This document shows, piece after piece, positions 30,138-39,841 of a stretch of DNA of 64,000 nt. The DNA is from Candidatus Vondammii sp. HM_W22 (lineage in GTDB: Bacteria > Pseudomonadota > Gammaproteobacteria > Chromatiales > Chromatiaceae). Each line of letters opens with the position of its first letter. The stretch's first letter is position 1. Where the stretch lies: positions 496,001 to 560,000 of the forward strand of contig NZ_CP099567.1 of the NCBI RefSeq assembly GCF_022530855.2, written 5' to 3'. The notes beneath the pieces were generated by a model. The model did no database searches, was not told where the DNA came from, and saw nothing but the letters and a program-made list of their open reading frames with translations. The position numbers were made by a program, and so were the translations under genes.

Positions 30138-30207
30138 CTGCTACACTTTTGCCCGATTCTGCCACTACTTTGCCATCATGCGGCAAGCTCTCTGCCACTT
30201 CAGTTGG
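30138..30207. promoter_or_regulatory. Candidate operator repeats between pdsR and pdsO
   Basis: Direct repeats CTGCTACACTTTTGCC (30138), CTGCCACTACTTTGCC (30159) and a partial CTGCCACTTCAG (30192) are spaced 21 and 33 bp, close to whole helical turns, in the 327-bp divergent region. A response-regulator binding array is plausible given the neighbouring PdsR. This is inference from spacing only. Confidence 0.4.
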
Positions 30208-30307
30208 TTTTAATTACCTCCAGTCAATAGTTATCCGGCGCAGGCCAGGAACCGCTAAAACTTACAATGGACGGTGCGCTGGGCCATATCGAAGTGAAGG
30301 AGAGAAG

Positions 30308-31000
30308 ATGAAAAAACGGGTGGTGGTGTCTGCCTTGGCAGGTTTGATGTTGGTCTCTGCTGCCAAGGCCTCTGACAATGACAGTGATTATCTCAATGAA
30401 GTGAGTCATCGGGAGTGGCAGGGGGCAGGTGTCGGTGCCATCATTGGTGGATCGCCCGGGTTTGTGATTGGTGCCGCAGGCGGTGCTCTGTTTGGCCGCA
30501 ACTCTGGGCTTGAGTCGAGTCTGGCGCTTGCTCAGCAAGAGAAGATTTCACTTGAAGAGGCTTTACGGCTCTCCAGGCAGAGAGCGGATAGGGTGGCCGG
30601 GGAGCTTGGCCACATCCAGCAGAGAGGGTCGAACCGTGTGGATGTGCTATCCGAGAGCTTTGCTCTGAATATTCATTTTCGCACCGGTAGTGCCGGGTTG
30701 GAATCGCGTTACCCAAATCAGCTCCAGCGTCTGGCAAAAATGCTACAACAGTTCCCTGAATTGGATCTGCATGTAGATGCTTTTGCCGATCTTCGCGGTA
30801 CGGCGCATTTCAACAAGGCGCTATCGGAGCAGCGGGCCCGGGTGGTGATTCGCCATCTGGTGGCTCAGGGTTTAAGCCGTGGCCACATTATAGAGGTCGC
30901 ACATGGCGAGAGCCGCACAGAGTATTCGGCCGAAGATCGTGAAGGGCTGGGTTTTGATCGCCGGGTATTGATCTATTTCTGCCGGAGGGAGGGGGTATGA
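30308..31000 (+). CDS. pdsO: Sortase-associated OmpA-like protein PdsO
   Basis: This 230-residue exported protein has a signal peptide (about residues 1-22), a glycine-zipper stretch (GAGVGAIIGGSPGFVIGAAG, about 42-61), a helical segment rich in Leu/Arg/Glu, then an OmpA/MotB-like peptidoglycan-binding domain (ALNIHFRTGSAG, HFNKALSEQRARVV). This architecture matches PdsO, found only with the dedicated sortase system. GAAGGAGAG just upstream of ATG 30308 fixes the start. It is the only Pds gene here without a visible lesion, and lies upstream of the sortase target in the same direction. Confidence 0.87.
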   Translation: MKKRVVVSALAGLMLVSAAKASDNDSDYLNEVSHREWQGAGVGAIIGGSPGFVIGAAGGALFGRNSGLESSLALAQQEKISLEEALRLSRQRADRVAGELGHIQQRGSNRVDVLSESFALNIHFRTGSAGLESRYPNQLQRLAKMLQQFPELDLHVDAFADLRGTAHFNKALSEQRARVVIRHLVAQGLSRGHIIEVAHGESRTEYSAEDREGLGFDRRVLIYFCRREGV

Positions 31001-31164
31001 ACCGTTTTATTCAACCGCCGAGTGAAGAGTTTCTCTACGGCTCTCCTGAAATTATGGGCCGGGTCTGCTACCGGTTTGTGGCAAAATCGATTGCTGTGAC
31101 AAAGAGACCCTTACCAACGAAACAGAGTGAGAGGCGACATCATGTCAAATACAAAACTCGCTGA
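30997..31164 (+). CDS. Short overlapping frame between pdsO and the sortase target
   Basis: A 55-codon frame starts at an ATGA overlap with the pdsO stop and runs 23 bp into the next gene. It has no recognisable family, signal or membrane segment. The coupling-type overlap is the only support, so it may be spurious. Confidence 0.25.
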   Translation: MNRFIQPPSEEFLYGSPEIMGRVCYRFVAKSIAVTKRPLPTKQSERRHHVKYKTR

Positions 31165-33304
31165 GACCATCCGTAAAGATATGCTGATGCTTGCCCTGGA
31201 AGCTTTGGGGGTCGGTTTGGCTGCTGCTTTGTTGATGGTTTGCCTGATATTGGCGGTGGCCCCTTCAGCCCAGGCTGAGACATCGGACAGAACCTATCAG
31301 CCAAATCCGCTCAGTATTGATGAGGTGCAACGTGGCAGTCTGCTGCTGAAACTGGCGAGTGGCGGTGTGAGCATTGATGCACCGATGCTGAAGACCGATG
31401 TTCAGATGGATATCAGTGGGATGCTGGCGCGGGTCAGGGTGCGTCAGGCGTTTCGTAATCCCGGGAGTGGTTGGGTGGAGGAAGGGGTTTATGTTTTTCC
31501 ACTGCCGGAGGATGCTGCGGTGGACCGGATGCAGCTGCGCATTGGTGAGCGGGTTATCCAGGGTGAGATCCAGGAGAAGATAAAGGCGCAAAAGATCTAC
31601 CAGCAGGCGAAACGTGAGGGTAAAAAGGCCAGTCTGTTAAGTCAGGAACGACCCAATATCTTTACCATGTCAGTGGCCAATATCGGCCCTGGAGAGACGG
31701 TGACTGTCGAGATCGAATATCAGCAGTCACTGCATTACGACCAGGGCCGGTTCAGCATCCGCTTTCCCCTGGTGGTGGCCCCGCGCTATATCCCGGGTCA
31801 CCCGGTTGGTAATGAGTCTGTTGCTGGATTTAGCGGTAGTGGATGGGCAAAGAACACTGACCAGGTAGCTGATGCATCCCGTATCACGCCACCGGTGGTT
31901 GACCCTGAGATGGGTGATATTAATCCGGTTTCCATCCAGGTGAATCTGGATGCCGGCCTGCCGCTGGCGCGGCTGGAGAGTGCCTATCATGCTATCGAGA
32001 GCCTGCGTGATGAGACGGGAATACACCGCATTCACTTGAAACAGGGAGAGGTGCCTGCCAATCGCGATTTTGAACTGAACTGGGTTCCACTGACGGGTAT
32101 GGCACCCCAGGCTGCACTGTTTACCGAACAGTGGAAACAGCAAACCTATGCCTTGTTGATGGTGATGCCGCCGGTAAAAAACAGTCTGACAGATAAGCGG
32201 TTACCCAGGGAGGCAGTGTTCGTTATCGATACATCCGGTTCGATGAATGGTGCCTCGATTGCACAGGCGAAAGCAGCATTGAAAATGGCGTTGAGACGGC
32301 TGACTGGGAATGACCGGTTTAACATTATCCAGTTCAATAGCCAGACTCATGCTCTCTTTGGCCAGTCTGTGTAGGCCAGTCCTGATAATCTGCAGCGGGC
32401 ACTCCGTTATGTGGATGGTATGGAGGCCAATGGTGGCACAGAGATGCTGCCGGCCCTGAAGCAGGCGCTGCATGGAGAATCATCTGAGACGTTTTTGCGT
32501 CAGGTGATTTTTCTGACCGATGGCAGTGTCGGTAATGAAGAGGCGTTGTTCTCGGTGATCCAGCAGCGACTGGGGTCAAGCCGGCTGTTTACCATTGGGA
32601 TAGGTTCTGCACCCAACAGCCACTTCATGACTCGGGCAGCAGAGTTTGGCCGTGGAAGCTTTACTTACATCGGTAAGGTGGCAGAGGTAAAACAAAAAAT
32701 GAATGAACTGTTTGCCAAGCTGGAAGCACCGGTGCTGACCGATATTACCTTGGTCTGGCCAGGTGTAGCTGATGCTGAGATGTGGCCGAAGCGTATACCG
32801 GATCTTTATCAGGGTGAGCCGGTCGTGTTGGCCGTCCGTCTGGAAAAAATGGTGGATGCGATCGAGATCAGCGGTAATAAATCGGGCCACCCCTGGACGC
32901 AGCGGGTGGCATTGGGGGGCGGTGCTGTGGCGTCAGGTGTTCATCAGCTCTGGGCCCGCCGTAACATTGCTGGTCTGATGGGGCAGCGAAGCCGGGGACG
33001 GAGTGAAAATGAGGTTCGCCAGGCTGTTCTGGAGGTGGCTCTAGAGCATCAATTGGTGAGCCGCTACACCAGTTTGGTTGCGGTAGATCAGACACCTTCA
33101 CGTCCCGACACCGATGCGTTGGAAGCGAAATCGGTTCCGATCAATCTGTCCCATGGCTGGAATGCCGGAAAAGTGTTCGGACAACTGCCGCAGACGGCGA
33201 CCCCCGGCCCACTAAAGCTGTTAATTGGATTCTTGTTGCTGATTCTTGGATTGGCTGCGGTCTGGTATCAGCGGCGTTCCGCCAATGGGAGGATTCAGGC
33301 ATGA
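31142..33304 (+). pseudogene. Marine-type sortase target protein (VIT and VWA domains), amber-interrupted
   Basis: Substrate of the dedicated sortase. The full frame of 720 residues has a signal/anchor near 23-50, a VIT domain (LARVRVRQAFRNPGSGWVEE), and a VWA domain with MIDAS motif DTSGSM near 362. A C-terminal sorting signal follows: LPQTA near 682, a hydrophobic helix, then YQRRS. A TAG at 32372-32374 (codon 411) splits the VWA domain; the same frame resumes at once and stays open to 33304. The N-terminal product lacks the sorting signal and the C-terminal part lacks an export signal, so neither half could be sorted. Its stop overlaps the sortase start. Confidence 0.88.
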
Positions 33305-33869
33305 ACAGGTATTTTGGTTACTCTGCGGTCACGCTTATTCTACTGGGTGGTTTGCAGGTGGGGGAAGGTGTCTATATTGAGGCAAAGGCCTGGCTTGCCC
33401 AGCAACTTCTGCAAAAGGCGTGGCCGAGACTCAGGCGGGAGATGCCATGGTTCCGCCATGGTCCTGGGCGGATACCCGGCCGTTGGCCAGGCTTCGTGTT
33501 GAACGCCTGGGGGTGGATCAGATCATCCTATCCGGCGCCAGTGGCCGGACACTGGCCTTCGGACCCGGGCATGTCGATGGAACGGCTGCACCGGGTACCC
33601 AGGGCAACAGTGTTATCAGTGGCCACCGGGACACCCATTTTGGCTTTTTGCAACAGATGAAAGATGGTGATCGGATTGAGGTGACGGTGGCGGACGGTCG
33701 GGTGATTCACTATGCAGTGGTCCGGCGGGCAGTGCATCATCAGCGTGATGTCTGGTTAATGGAGCAGACGGCTTCCCGGCTTACGCTGATTACCTGCTAC
33801 CCATTTGATGCGATTATCCCGGGAGGGCCTGAACGATATGTTGTGACGGCTGAGCCTGTATTGATTTGA
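33301..33869 (+). pseudogene. Class GN (marine proteobacterial) sortase, frameshifted
   Basis: Membrane transpeptidase meant to cleave the LPxT signal of the preceding protein. The N-terminal anchor (FGYSAVTLILLGGLQVG) is in one frame. A one-base loss near 33419 moves the catalytic domain into another frame, where ARLRVERLGVDQIILSGAS, GNSVISGHRDTHFGF (catalytic His), LTLITCYPFD (catalytic Cys) and GPERYVV (catalytic Arg) are all present. A secondary GTG at 33420 could start the catalytic part, but without the membrane anchor. It is probably inactive. Overlaps the target gene by 4 bp. Confidence 0.88.
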
Positions 33870-35073
33870 GGTGGATTGCTTTTCAATAGCACTGCGGAGA
33901 TATTTATCAGAGGTATGCAGTTACTCTTTGCCAGGTCAAACGCTTTGCGGCCGTTATCTGCCGTGATGACATCAAACCCCCGCAAGCTGAGAAACTCTTC
34001 TAGCATTATCCTGTTTGCATGATCGTCTTCTGCCAGCAGTATTTTGATGCCGCTGGGTGAGAATGCCTCCTGTTCACTTATGATGCTCGGGTCGAGGTCT
34101 GTTACCGGATGAGGGACGTTATTGTTCTGGACACTCCAGGGTAGGGTAACGATAAAGTGACTCCCTTTACCCGGATTGCTTTCGACGCTCACCGAGCCAC
34201 CATGAAGTTCGGCCATTCTTCGTATCAGGGTCAGGCCAAGGCCGGTACCGCTGTAGCGGCGGGTGGGTTCGTTATCCAATTGTACGAAAGGGGCGAAAAG
34301 CTGCTCTTGCTGCTTTTTCTCAATGCCAATATCGGTATCATTGATACTGAGACTGACAGACCCGGCTTCCGGGCGCCCACTGATTTCCAGGTAGATACTG
34401 CCCCCCTCGGAGGTAAACTTGATGGCATTTCCAAGGAGATTTACCAGCAGATGTTTCATTCGCTGTCCATCACAGTGGATCAGTTTGATTTGCGGGTTTA
34501 TCCGGGCCTTCAATGTGTGATGCTTTTTCAGCGACGGCTGATGCACCAGTCTGAGGCTTGCATCAACCAGCTGCAGATTATCCTCAATATTGAGCTGACC
34601 ACGCTATCCATCAGGTCGGTGGGTTTCCGGTCAATACAACGAACCAGTTTATCGACCTGAAATTGAGCTCCCTGCCTGTCAGGATTAAAACTTTTTAGCG
34701 CGGACATATATTGAAAGCCGAGCCGATGATGGGCTGCAAAAAATGCGTTGGCGGTGCGCCAAGCTTCGCTTTGTGGGTCGAGCAAACTCAGCAAGTGCGA
34801 TGTTTCCCCCCGGGTTAGCCGCTCTTCCTGGTGAAATTGCGCAAGGTATTTCTTATAGAGACCGGGTTCATGCCCCCTCAGTAGAATGTTTTTCCACTCT
34901 TGTACCTGTTTCTTGAAATGGACCTGAGTGGAGAGACTGTCGACCACGACCTGGAAGGCCTTCTCACTGACACCGGAGGCAGATACCGAGACGTAAGCCG
35001 CGTAGTAGCTCACTGCCAGGTTGATGATCAGTGCGGTACCAATGGTAAGAATCAGCTTCCAGCGTATATTCAT
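33870..35073 (-). pseudogene. Hybrid sensor histidine kinase relic with internal deletion
   Basis: The minus strand begins with a membrane sensor (LILTIGTALIINLAVSYY) and about 160 residues of periplasmic domain. It then jumps by frameshift directly to the sequence before an ATPase domain (MKHLLVNLLGNAIKFTSEGG; TGLGLTLIRRMAELHGG). The HAMP and HisKA parts carrying the phosphorylated His are missing, so an internal deletion is inferred. A receiver domain starts (IKILLAEDDHANR) but is cut off near 33930 beside the sortase gene. It cannot signal. It could be another regulator of the Pds genes or an unrelated neighbour. Confidence 0.8.
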
Positions 35074-35094
35074 TAGCGGTTAACGAAAAAATTA

Positions 35095-35618
35095 TCCCAA
35101 GTGTGTCTCTGATCTCGTGATGCGTTTTGGAACATCTGCTGGAATCAAACCGTCATGATCAAGCCCAATATGCAATTTGTAGGCGCCTTTCATTTTATTG
35201 TATTCAGCCTGAGGAAATACCTTGAGCGACACATCAAGCAATGAAGCATCCAGTGAAAATAGTTTCTTCTTAAAACGGAATTTATGACTGGGGGAGCCGC
35301 TTTGACAGCGTGCGTATAACTTCCCAAAGAGCTCTTCATAAAAACTGGAAGAAAGGTTTTGATTGGCTCGACTCAGGGTTGTTCGCTTGATTGACCCGCT
35401 TCCCAAGTGATACGTCAAATGCTTTTGGCTTGCCAGGATTCAATATCACGGAGACTGGCGCGTCCGGTTAGCTGGACTGTGGCCATAGCAACAAATTGCG
35501 TCCAGCGATTCATCGCATCACAGCGGCGCTGTCCATCGTGCTTCTTGGCAAGTACTGAAAACTCATGTCTAGAGAGCAGTTTTAGGATTTGAGAGAGCAC
35601 AGTGTTATGACGAGACAA
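35095..35618 (-). mobile_element. IS4-family (DUF4372-type) transposase N-terminal relic
   Basis: The start MSRHNTVLSQILKLLSRHEF and the segment QFVAMATVQLTGRASLRDI are typical of the DUF4372 domain that opens one group of IS4 transposases. A frameshift near 35415 leads into FYEELFGKLYARCQ, FSLDASLLDVSLKVFPQ and KLHIGLDHDGLIP. The catalytic C-terminal half is absent. Confidence 0.8.
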
Positions 35619-35689
35619 GGCTTAAATCCTCTTGTTATTACAGTTTTTGTTCACACCTTCATTGTAACAACTTGTTGAGATTTAAGCCT

Positions 35690-36123
35690 TTTTATTGCCT
35701 GCCAAGTGGGACAGCAGTGGTATGCGCCCGTATGCGTACTGAAGATTGGCATCCCATCCATCAATCGTTTGACTGCAGCAGCATCAACTATGTTCTGGCA
35801 AGAACGATCAGCACTCATTGCTTGAGCCAGAAACATCGATAGCGTCTCTGTTGGCGGAAACAGCCTTTCCCGATGTTCCGGTAGCAATGATTCGACTTGA
35901 TTGAGAAACTCTGGGCCGGTTAGCAGATTAAAGAAAGCATAGGAATCACTGGCTGTAGCGTAGGTTGTGAGACCTTTTTGTTGATGTATGCAGGCGCGTT
36001 GATTAGGATGCATTAAGGCTGGTTCCCTGGTTGATGGCTTGGTGATTAGCATCTTATCACCTGAACCAACCTTTTTTTATTCGTTATATCAGCAGGTTAT
36101 TGCTTAAGTAAGTAGCATTCGGT
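35690..36123 (-). mobile_element. IS4-family element, 5' portion only
   Basis: About 120 codons of transposase start (YATASDSYAFFNLLTGPEFL, RERLFPPTETLSMFLAQAMS), nearly identical to the copies at 49685-51195 and 38520-39604, with the terminal CTTAAGTAAGTAGCATT near 36107-36123. The rest is missing. Confidence 0.85.
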
Positions 36124-36151
36124 ACCGACCCCTTTATCTACTTTATCTCTT

Positions 36152-36963
36152 CTAAAAACCAGCCAGGGCAATCCCCTGGTAAAGCTCCGCTTCGGAGAGA
36201 AGAACAAAGTCCGCCAGTTGATCACAGTAGATTCCAAACGGCAGTTCATAGGGGGTTCCCGTGGGCCCCCCCGGCAAAAGTCTCATTGGCTGCTGTTTTA
36301 ATCCCGCCACCACGCCAGGAGAGATAGGCCGCTGGCGAGGATTCGGCCTGCAGGGCAAAAATTTCAACACCGGGGTTAGTTGGTTTCAGCGCGGTGACCG
36401 CAGCCGCCACTTCACTGTCGGCACCAATGGGCATAAATATTGCCTCCAGGTCGGGCCATGACTGTTGGATTTCCAGAAATTCCGTTCCAACACCATTGAT
36501 CAGATGGGGTTCATTGGCAGGATGAGCACAGTAGGGCTCCTCCTGGCAGAGAACCTCTACACGCCGCAATGCCTCTTCAAAACTTCGACCTGCTTCGATC
36601 AGCCAGCCTAGCACCGGTTTCACGGATAAGCCGGTTTTCCGACGGATTGTTATTTTCCGGCACCACGACTACGGCATTCAAGCCAAACTAGGCGGCAGCA
36701 GTGGCGATTGAAATGCCGTGGTTGCCGGTAGAGAAAGTCACCACCCCCTTGACGCCATCACTTTTAAGATGGCCTATCAGATTCACGCCACCCCGTATCT
36801 TGAAACTGCCAGTGGGGTTGTGATTTTCATGCTTTACACAAACATCAGCTTCCAGCAACTTCGAAAAACCCTAATAGCGAATCAACTGGGTAAGCTTAAG
36901 ATATTACGACATGCACAGGCGCGCTTGCCGGATCTCTTGAAGAGAGACTGGGTACTGTTTCAC
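36152..36963 (-). pseudogene. Threonine dehydratase-like PLP enzyme, degraded
   Basis: On the minus strand the gene can be followed from about 36963: YPVSLQEIRQARL, VKHENHNPTGSFKIRGG (PLP lysine in the SFKIRG motif), VTFSTGNHGISIATAAA. Then IEAGRSFEEALRRVE, the glycine-rich region and YELPFGIYCDQLADFVLLSE follow. Lesions include a TAA near 36910, at least two frameshifts and a TAG at 36688-36690 where relatives have Gln. The 3' end is cut by the IS4 end near 36145. It would have deaminated threonine or serine; it is now dead. Confidence 0.82.
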
Positions 36964-36964
36964 A

Positions 36965-37414
36965 TCAGTTGCCATGTTGCGCCAGAAAACGATCCAATTG
37001 ATTGGCAAAAGCCTGCCGATTGTTCTGATTCAAAGAGGGCGGTCCGCCCGTATTGACGCCACTGCCTCGCAGTTCATCCATAAAATTACGCATGGTCAGG
37101 CATTGCTGGATATTATCTTTGGTATAAAACTCCCCTCTGGGATTAAGTGCATGGGCATCCGCTTCAATCACTTCTGCGGCCAGTGGAATATCTGCAGTAA
37201 TCACCAAATCACCAGGCTCCACCCGCCGGACAATCTCATTATCGGCAATATCGAATCCGGCACCGACTCGAATAGAGTCAATGTATTTTGATGGAGGGGT
37301 ACGCAAGGGCTGATTGGCCACCAGCGTCAGGGGAACTTTAACTCTGTCAGCCGCACGGAACAACACCTCTTTAATAACATTGGGGCAGGCATCGGCATCA
37401 ATCCAGATATGCAT
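36965..37414 (-). CDS. yaiI: YaiI/YqxD family protein (UPF0178)
   Basis: This 149-residue protein of the UPF0178 family has a PIN-like fold. The opening [20 protein letters not shown] and the segment [16 protein letters not shown] carry the conserved acidic residues typical of metal-dependent nuclease-like domains. Activity is unproven in the family. The frame is complete and it is the only intact gene between 34 and 39 kb. Its end is 1 bp from the start of the threonine dehydratase relic. Confidence 0.93.
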   Translation of the reverse strand: MHIWIDADACPNVIKEVLFRAADRVKVPLTLVANQPLRTPPSKYIDSIRVGAGFDIADNEIVRRVEPGDLVITADIPLAAEVIEADAHALNPRGEFYTKDNIQQCLTMRNFMDELRGSGVNTGGPPSLNQNNRQAFANQLDRFLAQHGN

Positions 37415-37468
37415 TAACTGTTCATCACAAAAGTGCGTTGCAAAGGGCTATTTTAGCCAGGCAACCAG

Positions 37469-37909
37469 CTACCAATTCTCACTTAGCAGGTCAAAATTGG
37501 TCTGTGGGTGGAGACAGGCAGGGCAGAGGTCAAGAGCCTCAGATGCTTCATGCAGATAGCCGCAGTTTCTGCATCGCCAGACAACCTTCCCATCTTTTTT
37601 AAACACTTTTCCCGTTTCTAAATTATCTGCCAGATCTCTATAGCGTTTACCGTGCTGCTTTTCTGCAATGGGGATCACTTCAAATGCCAAAGCAATATTT
37701 TCGAAATCCTCTTTCCGTGCAGTCGCCGCAAACCCAGGGTACATCTCTGTCCATTCGTGCTCTTCACCTGCGGCGGCATCACGCAGATTTTCCAGGATCG
37801 ATCCAATTACGCCAGCAGAAAAAGCTTCCATTATCTCCAGCTTACCGCCTTCGAGAGATTTAAAGAAACGTTTTGCGTGCTCCTTCTCCTGATTGGCAGC
37901 CTCCTAGAA
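37469..37909 (-). pseudogene. Rubrerythrin, 3' part
   Basis: Coding similarity starts at about 37909 with EAANQEKEHAKRFFKSLEGG and continues through the second di-iron helix pair (LENLRDAAAGEEHEWTEMYP) to the rubredoxin-like Cys4 iron site (WRCRNCGYLHE, CPACLHPQ). The first 40 or so residues are separated, at 38030-38105, by an IS256 scrap. A shorter product from the internal ATG at 37831 would lack iron-binding helices. Rubrerythrin detoxifies hydrogen peroxide in anaerobes and microaerophiles. Confidence 0.85.
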
Positions 37910-38029
37910 AATATGAGAGATCTGAACCAGACCCTCCCTTCGGGCAGCCGAAGCGAAGTAGGTGTATCTGTATTGACTCCTGCTACCTCAAGATCCTCTT
38001 TAAATTTGATTCCGGTTATCACCTTCGCC
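37910..38029 (-). mobile_element. IS256-family 3' scrap inside rubrerythrin
   Basis: About 120 bp match the extreme end of the IS256 transposase at 19416 (VITGIKFKEDLEVAGV against VITGIKFKEGVEVAGV) plus its flank. It lies between the two halves of the rubrerythrin gene. It is too short to be active. Confidence 0.75.
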
Positions 38030-38105
38030 TTCTTATCTGAGACTCGCCAGCAAATGAAATCAAAAGGTTCTTTTCGGTCTGACTATCTTTAATACTTTTC
38101 GACAT
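38030..38105 (-). pseudogene. Rubrerythrin, 5' part
   Basis: ATG at 38105 (minus strand) starts MSKSIKDSQTEKNLLISFAG-ESQ, the standard rubrerythrin N-terminus with the first iron-ligand Glu, then runs into the IS256 scrap. With 37469-37909 it makes one interrupted gene missing about 15-20 internal codons. 38106-38250 upstream shows no gene. Confidence 0.8.
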
Positions 38106-38250
38106 AACGACACCCTTTAAACTACAGATTCACGCGCTGTGTATTCCAAAAATAGGTAAACAGCCAAGCACGATTACAAAAGTGGCGTAAATTCAAAGGG
38201 TAAGAGCAACTCTGTTTGACGAACTAGAGGGTAATTTTGATAGCTTTTGT

Positions 38251-38458
38251 GGCGTACTTGCACTGACTAAATATATGTATATGATTTGTCATAAGAACAT
38301 AAGCATGAATCTGGCATTCAAGTGCAGCCGTCCTCTCTATTAAGCCAAGATGGGCGAGATAATCACCAGCCTCCGCAAAGATAACTTTGCGGCTATTACC
38401 TCGTTATGATTATATGCACCGGTACGTCCGGCAGAAAAAAACGTGGCCTACGTAGCAT
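38251..38458 (-). mobile_element. REP-associated tyrosine (Y1/HUH) transposase fragment
   Basis: From ATG at 38458 the minus strand reads MLRRPRFFLPDVPVHII, then after a one-base shift GNSRKVIFAEAGDYLAHLGL, CQIHAYVLMTNHIHIFSQ. This is the N-terminal half of a TnpA-REP (RAYT, Y1_Tnp) protein with the HUH-type NHIH motif. The catalytic Tyr region is missing and no REP-like hairpins are obvious nearby. It falls below the length of ordinary ORF calls. Confidence 0.72.
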
Positions 38459-38519
38459 ATCCATGCCCTTCTTAATCTGCAAGAAAAACAGCTATAACAT
38501 ATCTAAAGGATACTGACCA

Positions 38520-39604
38520 GAATGCTACTTACTTAAGCAATAACCTGCTGATATAATGAATAAAAAAGGCTGGTTCAGGTGATAAGATGCTAATCACCAA
38601 ACCAACAACCATCAACCGGGGAACCAGCCTTAATCCATTCTAATTAACGCGCCTGCATACATCAACAAAAACGTATCACAACCTACGCTACAGCCAGTGA
38701 TTCCTATGCTTTCTTTAATCTGCTAACCGGCCCAGAGTTTCTCAATCAAGTCGAATCATTGCTACCGGAACATCGGGAAAGGCTGTTTCCGCCAACAGAG
38801 ACACTATCGATGTTTCTGGCTTTAGAACCATGCTTGGTACCTTGGACGCTGGTGATCTCCTTCTGGGGGATGCTTTTTATGCCACCTGTTTTCTGTTGTG
38901 TGCTCTTCAGGCCAAAGGAGTGGATGGCGTTTTCGAGCAACATGATTCACGGTGGCGCAGCACGGATTTTCGCCAGGGAGAGCGTCTGGGCCCGGGGGAT
39001 CATCTTATCGAAATAGACAAGCCAAAAGTCAAACCCGCCTGGATGAGTCAGGCAGAGTGTGATCAAACCCCGATAGATTGAAAGTGCGGGAGTTGCGTGC
39101 CGGTGGTAAGATCCTGGTGACAGCGCTACTTTGCTCAAAAAGTACGAGCAAAGCCGCCTTGGAGGCACTTTATCGGAACCGTTGGCAGGTAGAGTTGGAT
39201 ATACGCAACATCAAGACCACTCCGGGAATGGAAACATTGAGTTGTCGCACACCGGAAATGGCGGGAAAAGAGCTGTGGGTCTATCTTTTGGCTTACAACT
39301 TGATCCGTTTACTGATGGCTCAGGCGGCTTTACTGGCTGACATCATTCCTCGACAACTTAGCTTCAAGCATACCTTGCAGTTATGGATTGTGTGGCAAAA
39401 AAGCGGTCGTTACGACATTGACAAAATTGATGGCCTTTTTATCCTCATTGCACAGCAACAGGTTGGAAAACAACCGGGACGTATGGAGTCGCGAGCTATA
39501 AAACGAAGATCCAAGCCATTCCCGCTACTTACCAAACCCAGGGCTATTGCGCGAGAGAATATTCGGAAAAATGGCCAACCCAAAAAGCTTAAGTAAGTAG
39601 CATT
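38520..39604 (+). mobile_element. IS4-family element with internal deletion
   Basis: Both terminal sequences are present (AATGCTACTTACTTAAG at 38520 and its inverse ending at 39604). Compared with the copy at 49685-51195, about 410 bp are missing between LFPPTETLSMFLA and CLVPWTL-type sequence near 38822. The remaining C-terminal part reads KGVDGVFEQHDSRWRSTDFR, then NRWQVELDIRNIKTTPGME and LSCRTPEM, to a natural stop, with a frameshift near 39075. It encodes no working transposase but keeps both ends. Confidence 0.85.
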
Positions 39605-39626
39605 TTGTACTGACCTTTTTATGCTC

Positions 39627-39690
39627 TCTTGATCCGAAAATATTTCAACTTACCATCCACCCGATCCAGGGTTAATCAGAGGCTTCTTAA
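39627..39690. repeat. Third copy of the dispersed repeat
   Basis: Resembles 1797-1860 (CTTGATCCG, ATTTCAACT, CATCCA, GATCCAG, TTAATCAGAGG in the same order). It lies just outside the IS4 element end. Confidence 0.45.
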
Positions 39691-39715
39691 AAAAAATATT
39701 GACGTGCGCCACAGA

Positions 39716-39758
39716 ATTACGAATAATATTCCCTAAGTTTAGGAATTATATTCGTAAT
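39716..39758. promoter_or_regulatory. Large dyad upstream of the two-partner secretion locus
   Basis: Arms of 17 nt, the left beginning ATTACGAATA and the right ending TATTCGTAAT, are nearly complementary around CTAAGTTTA, 84 bp before the tpsB start. No T-run follows, so an operator or RNA hairpin in the leader is more likely than a terminator. It overlaps the expected promoter zone. Confidence 0.5.
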
Positions 39759-39841
39759 CAGGCATCGCTTACGATGCAGTCCGTCCACTCGTCAGGTGCA
39801 AAATTGAGGGGTGATTGTGAGATAAAGCAAAAGAGCCAAGA

